Notes: generated by a model not told the origin, from the sequence alone. 53,941 bases of DNA from Candidatus Thorarchaeota archaeon (GCA_016841005.1 JAEORG010000358.1:1-53941); one strand, 5' to 3'. Positions 1 to 8,750 are shown, counted from the first letter of the stretch. Program-made: numbers and translations.

Positions 1-480
1 AAGGTACCTGTTTACGTCTATAGGTTTGCCTGGGGGAGTCCTGATGATAATGGAATGAGTGTCCTACCGAAAAACAAAGGTCAGGAACTTGGTGCGCATC
101 ATGGCACAGAGATACCTTTCTTCTTAGGAACTGTTGGTTCTGAATTTGCTATTCTGATAGGGAGGACACACACGAAGGAGAACCAACTAGGTCGTGAAAA
201 ACTTACAGACCTATGTATGAACTATCTGGCAAATTTCGCAAGGACTGGTAATCCTAACAGTAGTGACTTGCCACATTGGCCCGTTTGGGACAACTCTGAG
301 GGTAAAGATAGATCTATTGTACTTGATGCAGATTTCAACGATATAAGACTGTCATACTTGAAGGAAACACTCACTGTTCAAGATGTTTTAAATCTCATAA
401 ACTCTGAACTCGAAGAACCAGAACGAGGGAATGTATTGGCTATTCTTAACGATTTCATCCCAATTGAAAAACAAGTATGA
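1..480 (+). CDS. Carboxylesterase type B, C-terminal part (5' end outside window)
   Basis: The reading frame is open from base 1, so the gene begins upstream of the window; 159 residues of the C-terminus are visible. They match the end of the carboxylesterase type B / para-nitrobenzyl esterase family (alpha/beta hydrolase). The segment GAHHGTEIPFFLG fits the family's catalytic-histidine motif (HG.E.P), followed by the usual C-terminal helix in which a short domain ends with F.RTGNPN and W. The nucleophilic serine and acidic residue would lie in the missing part. Likely substrate class: carboxylic esters; physiological substrate unknown. The family is common in bacteria and eukaryotes and patchy in archaea, so lateral acquisition is possible but cannot be shown here. 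The next gene follows 90 bases downstream on the same strand. Confidence 0.85.
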   Translation, partial: KVPVYVYRFAWGSPDDNGMSVLPKNKGQELGAHHGTEIPFFLGTVGSEFAILIGRTHTKENQLGREKLTDLCMNYLANFARTGNPNSSDLPHWPVWDNSEGKDRSIVLDADFNDIRLSYLKETLTVQDVLNLINSELEEPERGNVLAILNDFIPIEKQV

Positions 481-570
481 TTCTGCTATATAGTAAGTCA
501 GTGAAACGAGCTAACAAAGATGTTTTAGTCGAGGAGGGGAACCAGCTACTCCCTTCCAAAAAATACACTT

Positions 571-1905
571 GTGAGGATTTATCAGAAGAAGGATATCTCT
601 CTAAAACCACGAGAAAGAGAGAGAATAGAGCGCGCATTTATGAATGATACAAGTAGTAGCAGGAGAACTCTGACTACTAGACGGAAAAAAAATGAGTTTC
701 TCAGATTCTTTGGCCCTGCCCTTGTTGTGAGCGTCGCGTATGTTGACCCAGGAAATTTTGGTACTGCTATCGCGGCGGGAGCAGAATATGACTATACTCT
801 TCTGTGGGTTGTTTGGCTAGCCAGTATCATGGCGATGCTTTTACAGTATCTTTCTGGGAAGATTGGAATAGCTACAGGATTGAGCATGCCTGAATTGGTG
901 CGGGAGAAGCTGAAATCGAGAAGAAAGATAATTGCGTATTGGCTATCGTCAGAGCTCTTTGCCATAGCTACAGACCTAGCTGAGTTTCTGGGTGTAGCTC
1001 TAGCTCTAAATCTTCTCTTAGGAATTCCACTATTACTAGCAGCTGCAATAGCATCAGTTGATATCATATTCATCTTCCTGCTTGCAGGTAAGAGATTCAG
1101 ACGAATTGAGGTGCTTATCGGAATTCTTGTTTCCATCATAGGTTTCGGTTATGTGTATGAGTTATTCATTACAAACCCTGACTGGGGTTCGGTTGCATAT
1201 CACAGCATGACACCTACACTCAGTCCGGGAACAATCCCTCTTGCTGTCGGGATAATTGGTGCTACAGTAATGCCTCATGCACTAGCTGTTCATTCGTGGC
1301 TTACCAAGAATAAGCTAACAACTGGTGATAATGAAGAGAAGCATAGACTTCTCAGGTACCATATGGTGGATAACATTGTGAGCCTATCTATTGCTGGTCT
1401 TGTGAATGCAGCGATTCTGATCATGGCTGCTGCTGCGTTCAGTGGTATGGGTGGGACAATCGGCACTGTAGAAGAGGCATACTATACTCTAACACCACTG
1501 TTTGGAGTGCTTGCTAGTGTAGTCTTTGGCATTACCTTGCTTGCCTCAGGAATATCATCTTCAACGACGGGAGTGCTTGCAGGTCAAGCCCTCGCAGAAG
1601 GGCTCTTAGGAACTAGTATCCACCCATGGATAAGAAGAATGATTGTACGTGGAATCAATGTAGTACCAACATTAGTTGCCATCTATTTGGGATTCAATGC
1701 ACTAGATCTTCTGGTCTATAGCCAAATTATATTGAGCCTGTTAATACCACTTCCACTGATACCAATCCTCTATCTATCAAGCAAGAGAGATATCATGGGG
1801 CAGTTCGTAAACCACAAGGTGACAACAATTATTGCATTGACTTTTGCAATCATAATTCTTGCATTCAACGCATATTTTCTACTAGATGCAATTCTTATGC
1901 TCTAG
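571..1905 (+). CDS. Nramp-family divalent metal transporter (MntH-like)
   Basis: Polytopic membrane protein of 444 residues with about 11 hydrophobic segments. The two Nramp signatures are present: DPGNFGT in TM1 (D59-P-G-N62) and ATVMPHALAVHS in TM6 (M234-P-H), where Asp/Asn of TM1 and Met of TM6 bind the metal in characterised homologues. It should import Mn2+/Fe2+ by proton symport across the cytoplasmic membrane. The residue after MPH is Ala where bacterial MntH usually has Asn. The frame starts at GTG 571; an in-frame ATG at 640, preceded by a purine-rich run, would give 421 residues and a more typical N-terminus, so the start is uncertain. A TATA-like CTATATAG lies near 486. A bidirectional hairpin follows the stop codon. 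Confidence 0.92.
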   Translation: MRIYQKKDISLKPRERERIERAFMNDTSSSRRTLTTRRKKNEFLRFFGPALVVSVAYVDPGNFGTAIAAGAEYDYTLLWVVWLASIMAMLLQYLSGKIGIATGLSMPELVREKLKSRRKIIAYWLSSELFAIATDLAEFLGVALALNLLLGIPLLLAAAIASVDIIFIFLLAGKRFRRIEVLIGILVSIIGFGYVYELFITNPDWGSVAYHSMTPTLSPGTIPLAVGIIGATVMPHALAVHSWLTKNKLTTGDNEEKHRLLRYHMVDNIVSLSIAGLVNAAILIMAAAAFSGMGGTIGTVEEAYYTLTPLFGVLASVVFGITLLASGISSSTTGVLAGQALAEGLLGTSIHPWIRRMIVRGINVVPTLVAIYLGFNALDLLVYSQIILSLLIPLPLIPILYLSSKRDIMGQFVNHKVTTIIALTFAIIILAFNAYFLLDAILML

Positions 1906-1928
1906 AATCAAACAAAAATAAGACGAAT

Positions 1929-1955
1929 GAGCTGAAGGCATTTTGCCTACAGCTC
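1929..1955. terminator. Bidirectional hairpin between convergent genes
   Basis: A 12-base inverted repeat (GAGCTGAAGGCA / TGCCTACAGCTC) with one A-A mismatch and a TTT loop sits between the convergent ends of the Nramp gene (1905) and the DUF35 gene (1969). Position and symmetry suggest a shared transcription-end structure. Archaeal termination depends mainly on U-tracts, and only a short one is present, so the role is inferred. Confidence 0.45.
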
Positions 1956-1968
1956 CTTCACATTGAGA

Positions 1969-2628
1969 TTATTTCATTGACTTGACCCATTCGTAGACAG
2001 GTGCGCAGAGTTCCTTCATGCGTTCCTTCTCTTCGTTCATGGGACCCGGTTTCCAACCATCAGCAGGTTCGAAGTGCCAATCAGTCACAGTCCCCTGACG
2101 TTCATCTGCAGGTTTCCAGACGATTTTGACAGGCATACCAAACTCTGCATCCCATGGATCGATGTTCCTGAGTTCGTTGGCAATGGCAGTCTTACATCCA
2201 TCAACAACCACGTACGCAAGAACGAATGGAAGTCGCTTCAGAGAGGACTTACCGCTCCATCCTGCTATCGTAAATGTGTGCACAATTCCAGTTTGGGCGA
2301 GCTCTATCCAATCGGTTTTCGCAATGTTGCAATCTAAATTCCAGCAGTTCACTCGTGGCGGAAAGAACTTGTCACCGCATGTAGGACACTTGGTTCCCAT
2401 GAACTTACCATCAACGAACCCCTTACCTAGCTTGGAAACCTCCCCATATTTCCAGTAGTATAGCTGGTCATAGTGAAGGTACACCTTGAATTGTTCTTCC
2501 TCTGAGTCCCAGTCATACCCCATGAAACCAATACCAGTTTCCTTGACATCTCCTCTGAACTTGTCAGACTTCTTGTTGTCCCACTTCACTCGTAGTGGAA
2601 TCTTGTGTAGTCGCTTATCTTCAACCAT
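1969..2628 (-). CDS. DUF35 zinc-ribbon/OB-fold protein, partner of the thiolase-like protein
   Basis: A 219-residue protein with a rubredoxin-like zinc ribbon (Cys81-x2-Cys84 and Cys95-x4-Cys100) followed by an OB-fold (about 101-200), the signature architecture of the DUF35 acyl-CoA-associated family. In archaea DUF35 proteins bridge thiolase and HMG-CoA synthase; in actinobacteria a DUF35 domain is required by the thiolase-fold aldolase Ltp2. The start chosen is ATG 2628: the frame is open further upstream into the preceding gene, but this ATG lies 2 bases after the thiolase stop with GAGG 8 bases before it. The two genes are thus translationally coupled and probably form one complex that binds CoA thioesters. 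An N-terminal extension of about 75 residues before the ribbon is longer than in minimal DUF35 proteins. No HMG-CoA synthase gene is adjacent. Confidence 0.88.
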   Translation of the reverse strand: MVEDKRLHKIPLRVKWDNKKSDKFRGDVKETGIGFMGYDWDSEEEQFKVYLHYDQLYYWKYGEVSKLGKGFVDGKFMGTKCPTCGDKFFPPRVNCWNLDCNIAKTDWIELAQTGIVHTFTIAGWSGKSSLKRLPFVLAYVVVDGCKTAIANELRNIDPWDAEFGMPVKIVWKPADERQGTVTDWHFEPADGWKPGPMNEEKERMKELCAPVYEWVKSMK

Positions 2629-2630
2629 CT

Positions 2631-3908
2631 TTATGGCCTCCTCAGAATGAAGTTTGAGATACTGGTTCCAGTACCTGCATGGCTGTTGACAAGACCTGTA
2701 TTCGCATCTTTCACGTAGGTCTTGGAACTCAAGTGTTTCTTGGGAGCAGTGTCGTTCAAGTGATAGGTACACTCGATTGCAGACATGATTCCTGTTGCGC
2801 CAACGGGGTGACCATAGCCCATGAGACCTCCGCCTATGTTAGTTGGAACCTCACCGTCAAGGAATGTCTGTTTGTCACGAATGAACTCTCTCATGTTGTC
2901 TCTATCACACCAATGAAGTGCTTTGTAGATCTGCACCTCTGACGAGCTGAATGCATCGTGAATCTCCGCGACATCGATCTCCTTGGCTGCATTCTTGTAT
3001 TCAATGCCAGCCATATCATATGCATCCTCGCCGGATTTACGACATGCTGCAAATTCGGTCATATCAGGATAGCCCTTACCGTACTTCTCATTCCAACCTG
3101 GGAAGTCAATTCGATCTCCAGCTCGGATTGTGCAACTGCTAAGTCCCGCAGCATCAATGACTACATAGTTATGTGGTGCATGCTTCTTTGCCCACTCTTC
3201 TGTTGTGACCAGAGCGAAAGCACCACCTCTGCTCATTAAACAGCAGTCAAGACGCTTCAATGGATAGCTAATAAGACGGCTATCAATGACATCCTGAACT
3301 TCCAAGGTCTTCTTGTAATACTGGGAGTCAGGATTGGTGAAGTCACTTCGATACCACTGTGATTTTTCATTATCTGCAGCATAATTCCGGTTCTTCATTG
3401 CCGCCATGGCGAAGTCTTCTTCGGTTAGATTGTTCTCTTTCATGAACTTGTAGGCCATAGCCGCATAGTAGATGGGATATATACCACCTGCTAGCGCTTC
3501 GTAGCGAGTGTCAGATGCAAGAGCAATGAACTCAGAACCCTGAGATTGGGTCACGTTGTCCATGGTTTCCCAGCCTGCAACTCCGACGACATCGAACAAG
3601 CCAGATTTGACAGCAAGGAACGCACCATAGAGTGCAGAACCTCCTGTATTGCCGCCATTCTCAATTCGCACGTGCGGTAGACCGACTAGACCCAAGTGAT
3701 CATGCACAATCCACTCCGGACAGAGTTGTTTACCAAAGTGTACTGAGAAATGAGAATAGACCATAAATTGAAGGTCTCTCAAGGTGAAATCAGGTACATC
3801 GTGCTGAGTTTCAACAATAGCGTTGGCAATCATACCCTCGGGGGTGATATGCATTGGGTAGTCGAAAGGAGTTACCGCACCGCCTGCGATACAAACTTTA
3901 CGACTCAT
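2631..3908 (-). CDS. Thiolase-superfamily protein lacking the nucleophilic Cys (SCP-x/DUF35-associated type)
   Basis: A 425-residue protein with the SCP-x-type thiolase fold: IHDAF (His317) and GGGLMGYGHPVGATG (His367) are clear. The nucleophile motif, normally VE..CASG, reads IENGGNTGG at residues 82-90, so Gly86 replaces the catalytic cysteine. Near the C-terminus NSHAGTG replaces the usual Asn/Cys-containing loop. It is therefore unlikely to perform acyl-transfer thiolysis through a covalent Cys adduct. The known thiolase-fold aldolase Ltp2 acts in retro-aldol cleavage of a CoA thioester with a DUF35 partner and has a rebuilt active site; a similar C-C lyase or aldolase is a reasonable guess. 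The DUF35 gene follows directly. Start ATG 3908 has a purine-rich GGAAAGGA leader; a TATA-like box lies about 80 bases upstream and a hairpin lies in the leader. Confidence 0.85.
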   Translation of the reverse strand: MSRKVCIAGGAVTPFDYPMHITPEGMIANAIVETQHDVPDFTLRDLQFMVYSHFSVHFGKQLCPEWIVHDHLGLVGLPHVRIENGGNTGGSALYGAFLAVKSGLFDVVGVAGWETMDNVTQSQGSEFIALASDTRYEALAGGIYPIYYAAMAYKFMKENNLTEEDFAMAAMKNRNYAADNEKSQWYRSDFTNPDSQYYKKTLEVQDVIDSRLISYPLKRLDCCLMSRGGAFALVTTEEWAKKHAPHNYVVIDAAGLSSCTIRAGDRIDFPGWNEKYGKGYPDMTEFAACRKSGEDAYDMAGIEYKNAAKEIDVAEIHDAFSSSEVQIYKALHWCDRDNMREFIRDKQTFLDGEVPTNIGGGLMGYGHPVGATGIMSAIECTYHLNDTAPKKHLSSKTYVKDANTGLVNSHAGTGTSISNFILRRP

Positions 3909-3927
3909 TTGTTATCCTTTCCTTCCT

Positions 3928-3954
3928 ACTCCTCTCCGACAAACGGAAAGGAGT
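3928..3954 (-). promoter_or_regulatory. Hairpin in the 5' leader of the thiolase-like/DUF35 operon
   Basis: On the minus strand ACTCCTTTCCG, a 5-base loop and CGGAGAGGAGT form an 11-pair stem with a single G-U wobble, ending 19 bases before the ATG. It could be a leader RNA structure or a protein-binding operator. The distal arm carries GGAG, so folding might mask a Shine-Dalgarno-like sequence. Confidence 0.4.
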
Positions 3955-3986
3955 CGAATTCTCTATAGTTGGGCTTTTGGTTCTAG

Positions 3987-3996
3987 TACTTATAGG
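3987..3996 (-). promoter_or_regulatory. TATA-like box for the thiolase-like/DUF35 operon
   Basis: The minus strand reads CCTATAAGTA, a good archaeal TATA element. Usual TBP spacing puts the start of transcription near 3965 and gives a leader of about 55 bases that contains the hairpin at 3928-3954. Motif reading only. Confidence 0.4.
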
Positions 3997-4065
3997 TTAC
4001 CTCGAAAGGGATTTGGGATAAAAATCCAACAATCTAAGGACAGAGATTTTCAGCTGATTAGAATC

Positions 4066-5478
4066 TCATTCATCTGGAAGATGTTTGGGTTTATCTTTCC
4101 CAAGAAGTGCCGCTGTTTTATTCGCATACTCCATGCATTGCTGTGCCTCAGTTTCAAGTCCTCTTCGTTTCAGAATTAAATACAATCCATGATGGGGATG
4201 GTACAGAAGTGGATTAAGTTCAATGCATGCGCGATACAGCTCTTCAGCATCATCTAGTTTATTCTGCAATAGAAGAGAATCTGCTAGGTAACATACTATA
4301 TTGTAGTTATCATCCTTCTCCTTCTCTGCTTTTCTAATCAGGACTTCCTCTGCTTCAGCATACTGACCTGCTTCTATCAAATCAAGTCCCTTGTAGATAT
4401 CATCCCAATAGCCAGGGGGATAAGTCTTGGATGCCCCTGATGTTACTGCGGGTTTCGGTAATTTCCTAGTTCCTTCAGTTGTGTCTTCATCTGATACAAA
4501 GTAGAACCGTGTTGGATTGCCTTCACTGTCATTGATGAACATTCGATTGTCGCCACCTATCATAGAAAATCCATGACCGGCTCTCGATGAAACATCGTTT
4601 ATGTCATCAAGTACCTTCATAGCTCGAGCATCTTTTGGATTAATCTTTAATGCTTGTTCCACTGAGCGCCGTGCATCTGTGAGATTACCTCTTGCATAAT
4701 GGAATGCACCGAGGATAATCCATCCCTCTAAATGAGTGGGGTCGAGCTCAACAACCTTCTCGTATGATTCGAATGCCTCTTGACTTTTGTCTATATCAAG
4801 AGCCAGCTTTCCTCGATTCTCCCAGTTAATTATATCATCGGGATCAAGCTCGGTACAACGGTTCATTGCTTCAAGTGCAGAGTCCAGTTCACCACGATTT
4901 GCACGTAATGCACCAAGTTCACGCCAAGCTCCAGCCATGCTTGAGTCGAGTTCAATGGTCCTTTCAAATGCTCTTTCTGCAGATTTGTAGTCGTCTAGTG
5001 CTTCATAGGTGAACCCTAAATTGTTCCAATAATTCGGATTGTTAGGATCCATTGATATTGCAAACTGATATTTTTCCACAGCTTGTTTATGACGACCTTG
5101 TTCTCTTAGTAGATTGGCAAAGTTGAACCAGACCATAGGAGTTTCCGGATCATATTTTTCAGCTTCTTTGAATGCCTTCTCAGCTTCTTTGTAATTTCTC
5201 ATATGCTTTAGGATAGTTGCATATGCACCCCAGCAATCCGCATCTTTCTTATCAAGTTTCAAGCAAGTTTTGTATGCCTTCAAAGCTTCATCAAATTGAC
5301 CCTGAGCAGAAAGAACACCAGCAAGATTGAACCAAGCACGAGGATATTTCTTGTCTACCTCAGTTGCCCTACGATATGCAGTTTCTGCCTCTTGTATCCT
5401 CCCAGCCTGCAGTAGTTCATCGCCTAGATCCATTAATTCCTTCAATCCGGTTAAACCCATTCCATTCTTCACATCCAT
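4066..5478 (-). CDS. Tetratricopeptide (TPR) repeat protein
   Basis: A 470-residue soluble protein made of TPR units: about eight consecutive 34-residue repeats from residue 15 to 290 (A..Y..A...D, W.N.G, A...Y..A..LDP patterns), a non-repeat linker (about 290-360) with GGDNRMFINDSEGN, then about three more repeats. TPR solenoids act as protein-interaction scaffolds; no enzymatic domain or membrane segment is visible. The linker separating two TPR blocks looks like a small inserted beta-rich element of unknown function. The gene stands alone on the minus strand; the divergent gene starts at 5741. Partner proteins cannot be told from context. Confidence 0.88.
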   Translation of the reverse strand: MDVKNGMGLTGLKELMDLGDELLQAGRIQEAETAYRRATEVDKKYPRAWFNLAGVLSAQGQFDEALKAYKTCLKLDKKDADCWGAYATILKHMRNYKEAEKAFKEAEKYDPETPMVWFNFANLLREQGRHKQAVEKYQFAISMDPNNPNYWNNLGFTYEALDDYKSAERAFERTIELDSSMAGAWRELGALRANRGELDSALEAMNRCTELDPDDIINWENRGKLALDIDKSQEAFESYEKVVELDPTHLEGWIILGAFHYARGNLTDARRSVEQALKINPKDARAMKVLDDINDVSSRAGHGFSMIGGDNRMFINDSEGNPTRFYFVSDEDTTEGTRKLPKPAVTSGASKTYPPGYWDDIYKGLDLIEAGQYAEAEEVLIRKAEKEKDDNYNIVCYLADSLLLQNKLDDAEELYRACIELNPLLYHPHHGLYLILKRRGLETEAQQCMEYANKTAALLGKDKPKHLPDE

Positions 5479-5740
5479 TTCGATTCGTAATTCATCTTAC
5501 CACGATTTTGAACAAATTGGAGATTTAGAGGAATTCATTATGCCCGTTATTCGGATGCTGCATAACATTACCCTCCTGGCATTGCTGAGAATGCCGCGAT
5601 ATAAAGATGCAGGAAATTATGATTCTCAGACACAAAGATTCTGTGACTAGTACTTGTTGCTTACCTACGAAATCAAAAGGTATCTGTAAGACTGATTAGG
5701 AGCGAATGTATCTGGCTAGTTCGCTGGAGGACCCTGAATC

Positions 5741-7561
5741 ATGAGGCCAAGAAAAGGTATTCTATACTTGTTGCTGGTTCTATTACTATACACAGCAATT
5801 GCGCACCTAGAAACCACAAACCAAACGTCGTCACAAATACTTCAAATTCCTTGTTCGAGTTTAGAAATACCTTCACAAGAGGTGTCCATAGAGAACGCAT
5901 CCATTCAGTGGCCAAAAATAGGAAATCCTGCCTTTGTTCTAAATGGGAGTTATTTTGAGGTACGTCTCAAAGGACCACCGGACATTTTAAGCTGGAATAT
6001 CAATCTCTATAGAGAATATTTGGAACAAGACCTTGAATTTGACACTCCGGTAAGAAATGATAGTACAGGGTTTTGGCACATCAATGTATCAATTCCAACC
6101 GAGTCACCTACTGAGTTATTTGACTTAAAGATATCAATGTCAGATGGGGTAATAAGCAACACATTAGTAGAGAGAAATGCTGTCCAAATTCGTGATGTAT
6201 TTCCTTCTAATCTTACTCTTTTCCACATAACTGACTCACACATTTCTTCTGTTCCTACGGAACGTGATAGCAGACTACTCTCTGCTCTATATCAAGCATC
6301 AGCTGCTGGCGCTGATATGGTAGTAATAAGTGGAGATTTAGTAGATGATGGAAGCATTGTTGCATTTGAACGATTCACTAATTTGATATCTCAGAGCAGT
6401 GTGCCAGTATTTGTTATTCCAGGAAATCATGATGTCGATCCAATCGGAGGAGGATACACCAATTACATTACATTTTTTGGAGATGACCATTACTCAGCAA
6501 ATCTAGGACCTGATATATTCTTGACAACAGTCAATATGCGCTCCGGTACACTAACCTCCTCTCAGGTTGAGCAAATTGAGAGAGCCATGGCTGATAGTAA
6601 CGCACAGATTAAGATTCTCAGTCTTCATTATTCATTACAAAATTTACTCTATCTTTCTGAAAAGGAAACTTTGGAACTAATCAGAGTTTGTAATGAAACC
6701 AACGTGGACATCGTTCTCACGGGACATTCTCATTTGGATGATGTTGAAGAGAGAAATGGAACTCTTTGGATTACTACTACTGCAATAGGGGCTCAAGCTC
6801 AATCAGTTGGTCATGGACGCAACGGATTTCGTGTTATTCAGTTTCATGAAGGGAGTCCTGTCTCGTGGAATTGGACAATCAGCCAACCATGGTCGCAACC
6901 GTGGGACTCCGTTGTGTTAACACGCTATCCAGAGGAGCTCCATGATGTAGATGTCGGAGCTTATCTAAAGATAACCAACCATCTCAATTATTCAATTATC
7001 AATCAGGTTTTCGATTTTCTAGTTCAGCCTATATCCAGCAATAGACATTACATTGTATCAGGTGGGAATGTTCTATCAAAAGTGAACGGAACAGATGCAT
7101 TTCTTATACAGGTAGGTGTTGATCTAGATTCAGGAGAGTCTACAACAATTCGAATATACCCCAATGATGTAGAAGCTCCGAGCCTTCTCTCTATCATTTA
7201 CCCAGATAGAGTTCTTGTTGGAGAGGAATATGTAATCTATGTGAATCTAACAATTCCCTCAAGTGGACTCATGAACGTCCATATGGATATAGAATTCAAT
7301 GGTGAATCTATTGGTCGAAATTCAATGGTTAGCTCAGATGGAATTGAATGGAGAACATCCTTGATGCATGAAACTCCTGGTGAAGTCAAGTTTCGTATTG
7401 GAGCTAGTGATTATTCTGGACTCGAGTTCTCCAGTCTAATTTATACAATTGAGTGTGTAGAGCCTGAACAACAAATCGATTTTACTCCGTATCTCCTTGG
7501 AAGCATTGGAGTTATCGGTGTGATTATTGTCATAGTGTATATCATTCAGAAGAAAAAATAG
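5741..7561 (+). CDS. Extracytoplasmic calcineurin-like metallophosphoesterase, membrane anchored
   Basis: A 606-residue protein with N-terminal signal peptide (basic MRPRKG then hydrophobic residues to about 23) and a C-terminal transmembrane helix (about 581-602) ending in a KKK stop-transfer signal. The centre is a complete metallophosphoesterase domain: TDSH near 163, GDLVDD near 198, GNHD near 227, LHY near 295 and GHSH near 327, which together supply the dinuclear metal ligands. A beta-rich domain of about 100 residues precedes it, and two Ig-like segments follow (about 390-570). Topology puts the enzyme outside the cell, attached by its C-terminus. The substrate may be a phosphomonoester, a diester or a cyclic nucleotide. 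ATG 5741 is preceded by GGAGG at a 10-base spacing. Confidence 0.9.
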   Translation: MRPRKGILYLLLVLLLYTAIAHLETTNQTSSQILQIPCSSLEIPSQEVSIENASIQWPKIGNPAFVLNGSYFEVRLKGPPDILSWNINLYREYLEQDLEFDTPVRNDSTGFWHINVSIPTESPTELFDLKISMSDGVISNTLVERNAVQIRDVFPSNLTLFHITDSHISSVPTERDSRLLSALYQASAAGADMVVISGDLVDDGSIVAFERFTNLISQSSVPVFVIPGNHDVDPIGGGYTNYITFFGDDHYSANLGPDIFLTTVNMRSGTLTSSQVEQIERAMADSNAQIKILSLHYSLQNLLYLSEKETLELIRVCNETNVDIVLTGHSHLDDVEERNGTLWITTTAIGAQAQSVGHGRNGFRVIQFHEGSPVSWNWTISQPWSQPWDSVVLTRYPEELHDVDVGAYLKITNHLNYSIINQVFDFLVQPISSNRHYIVSGGNVLSKVNGTDAFLIQVGVDLDSGESTTIRIYPNDVEAPSLLSIIYPDRVLVGEEYVIYVNLTIPSSGLMNVHMDIEFNGESIGRNSMVSSDGIEWRTSLMHETPGEVKFRIGASDYSGLEFSSLIYTIECVEPEQQIDFTPYLLGSIGVIGVIIVIVYIIQKKK

Positions 7562-7587
7562 CATTTGGTCGATTTCAACTCTAGAAA

Positions 7588-7603
7588 GGCTATTGGAATA
7601 GCC
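7588..7603 (+). terminator. Hairpin downstream of the metallophosphoesterase gene
   Basis: A perfect 7-base inverted repeat GGCTATT-GG-AATAGCC lies 26 bases after the stop codon and is followed by a T-rich stretch (ATCATTTTAT). This is consistent with a transcription end; no function is proven. Confidence 0.4.
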
Positions 7604-7730
7604 ATCATTTTATACAATGAATTGTGAATCATTTAGATAACCTTATAATTATTGGAAAATGGCGAAATACTCAAGGTACTGGTTGTATCTTCATGTTTTA
7701 GCATCATTAAATTAGATAAGGCGAATAAGA

Positions 7731-7895
7731 TTGATAGTTCATCTATTAACAACAACAAGTGAAAAGAGAGTCCACGAATACTTAACAGACAAGTTGGGTG
7801 ATAATAAGAGAACATTTGTCCTAACCCATCGCGTCCCCAATGATGAGAATCATGTTCGATACGATGTGTTTCTTTATGTGAAAAAAGAAGTCTGA
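7731..7895 (+). CDS. Possible small protein, 54 residues, TTG start
   Basis: In the 382-base gap between 7561 and 7944 the plus strand holds an open frame whose translation has a normal charged composition (for example SEKRVHEYLTDKLGD and HVRYDVFLYVKKEV). The overlapping minus-strand frame gives a low-complexity His/Leu-rich translation. The only standard start is TTG 7731, with no convincing Shine-Dalgarno sequence and a TAG stop 18 bases upstream. It may be a genuine small gene or the 3' remnant of a decayed one. No family recognised. The frame ends 49 bases before the convergent DUF1614 gene. Confidence 0.35.
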   Translation: MIVHLLTTTSEKRVHEYLTDKLGDNKRTFVLTHRVPNDENHVRYDVFLYVKKEV

Positions 7896-7943
7896 GAAAC
7901 ATCTATCTCAGACCTTAATCGAACTCAATTATCAATGATGCAT

Positions 7944-8750
7944 CTATAGGAGTAATACTGCAAGTAGTCCAGTGAGGAAGACCCCGTCTGATGTACCTGC
8001 ACCACCTATAGATGCAGAATCTGTTTGCAATTGAGATAGTTTTCTGAGGTTAAGGAAATCAGCACCGATGAGAGTTCCTAAAGTTCCTGATATGTAAGCA
8101 ATTGCATATAGATTGATGATCCCAGCGAATATTGCACCTACAGTGATAGTTGCTAAAATTGCCGCAAGTGGTGGTAGAAGAGCTGGAGTTGTAATCCCAA
8201 TGTTTGGTCGTATTTTTGCGATGCGATTAACAGTTATAATCACTCCCAGTGTGGCAATCACTATCGGTAGTATAGAAGATAGATTCAGAAGGATTAGATA
8301 GGCACTTACTAGTACAGGTATTATGGCACCTCCTAAGTTGATACTAATCCTTGTTTTCTTCGGAGGGTCTTTCCGTATCAATTGTAGGCTTAAGCCCCAG
8401 TCAGTTTGGAATTGTGGTACAATTTGAGGAGGTGCTTGTGTTTCAATGGTATATAGAGGAATATTCACCAAGCTCCCAAGTAGTGCGCCAGGCACTATCA
8501 CAAAAGCCAACCACAAAGGAATACCAATTTGAATGAAAGCGACGCTAGCTATTTGCAACAAGAAAATGCTCGTAATAGCAAGCATAAGAACCACTAATGG
8601 AGTGCTAATTTTCTTGCTCTTTTCCGCTTTATTTTGAACTTCTTCATCTCCAGAGGAAACTGGCATGGAGTAATCATCAGGCTCTGAAGCCTGATCCATT
8701 GTGAATACTGAATCCTTCATCTGTATTTCTTCTGAACCTCTTTTCGTCAT
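7944..8750 (-). CDS. DUF1614 family membrane protein
   Basis: A 268-residue protein: an acidic, soluble N-terminus of about 45 residues, then about 7 hydrophobic segments. The sequences ISINLGGAIIPVL, PLLAAILATITVGAIFAG and IAYISGTLGTLIGADFLNL match the conserved blocks of DUF1614, a family of archaeal and bacterial inner-membrane proteins without assigned function. The GGAGTSDGVFLTGLLAVLL ending is also typical. The stretch from about 100 to 125, TQAPPQIVPQFQTDWG, falls on one side between two membrane segments. ATG 8750 is divergent from the FMN-dehydrogenase gene at 8936; the 185-base gap between them holds a perfect palindrome. Confidence 0.8.
   Translation of the reverse strand: MTKRGSEEIQMKDSVFTMDQASEPDDYSMPVSSGDEEVQNKAEKSKKISTPLVVLMLAITSIFLLQIASVAFIQIGIPLWLAFVIVPGALLGSLVNIPLYTIETQAPPQIVPQFQTDWGLSLQLIRKDPPKKTRISINLGGAIIPVLVSAYLILLNLSSILPIVIATLGVIITVNRIAKIRPNIGITTPALLPPLAAILATITVGAIFAGIINLYAIAYISGTLGTLIGADFLNLRKLSQLQTDSASIGGAGTSDGVFLTGLLAVLLL

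Noticed and set aside
2074..3239. Several plus-strand frames opposite the thiolase-like and DUF35 genes
   Set aside because: They lie antisense to genes with clear family motifs and have no motif or ribosome-binding site of their own.
2631..3908. True acetoacetyl-CoA thiolase of the mevalonate pathway
   Set aside because: The nucleophilic Cys is replaced by Gly and no HMG-CoA synthase gene is adjacent, unlike typical archaeal thiolase/HMGCS/DUF35 sets.
7633..7902. 89-residue minus-strand frame over the 7.6-7.9 kb gap
   Set aside because: The translation is His/Leu-rich without secondary-structure character and overlaps a better plus-strand frame, so it is probably a shadow.
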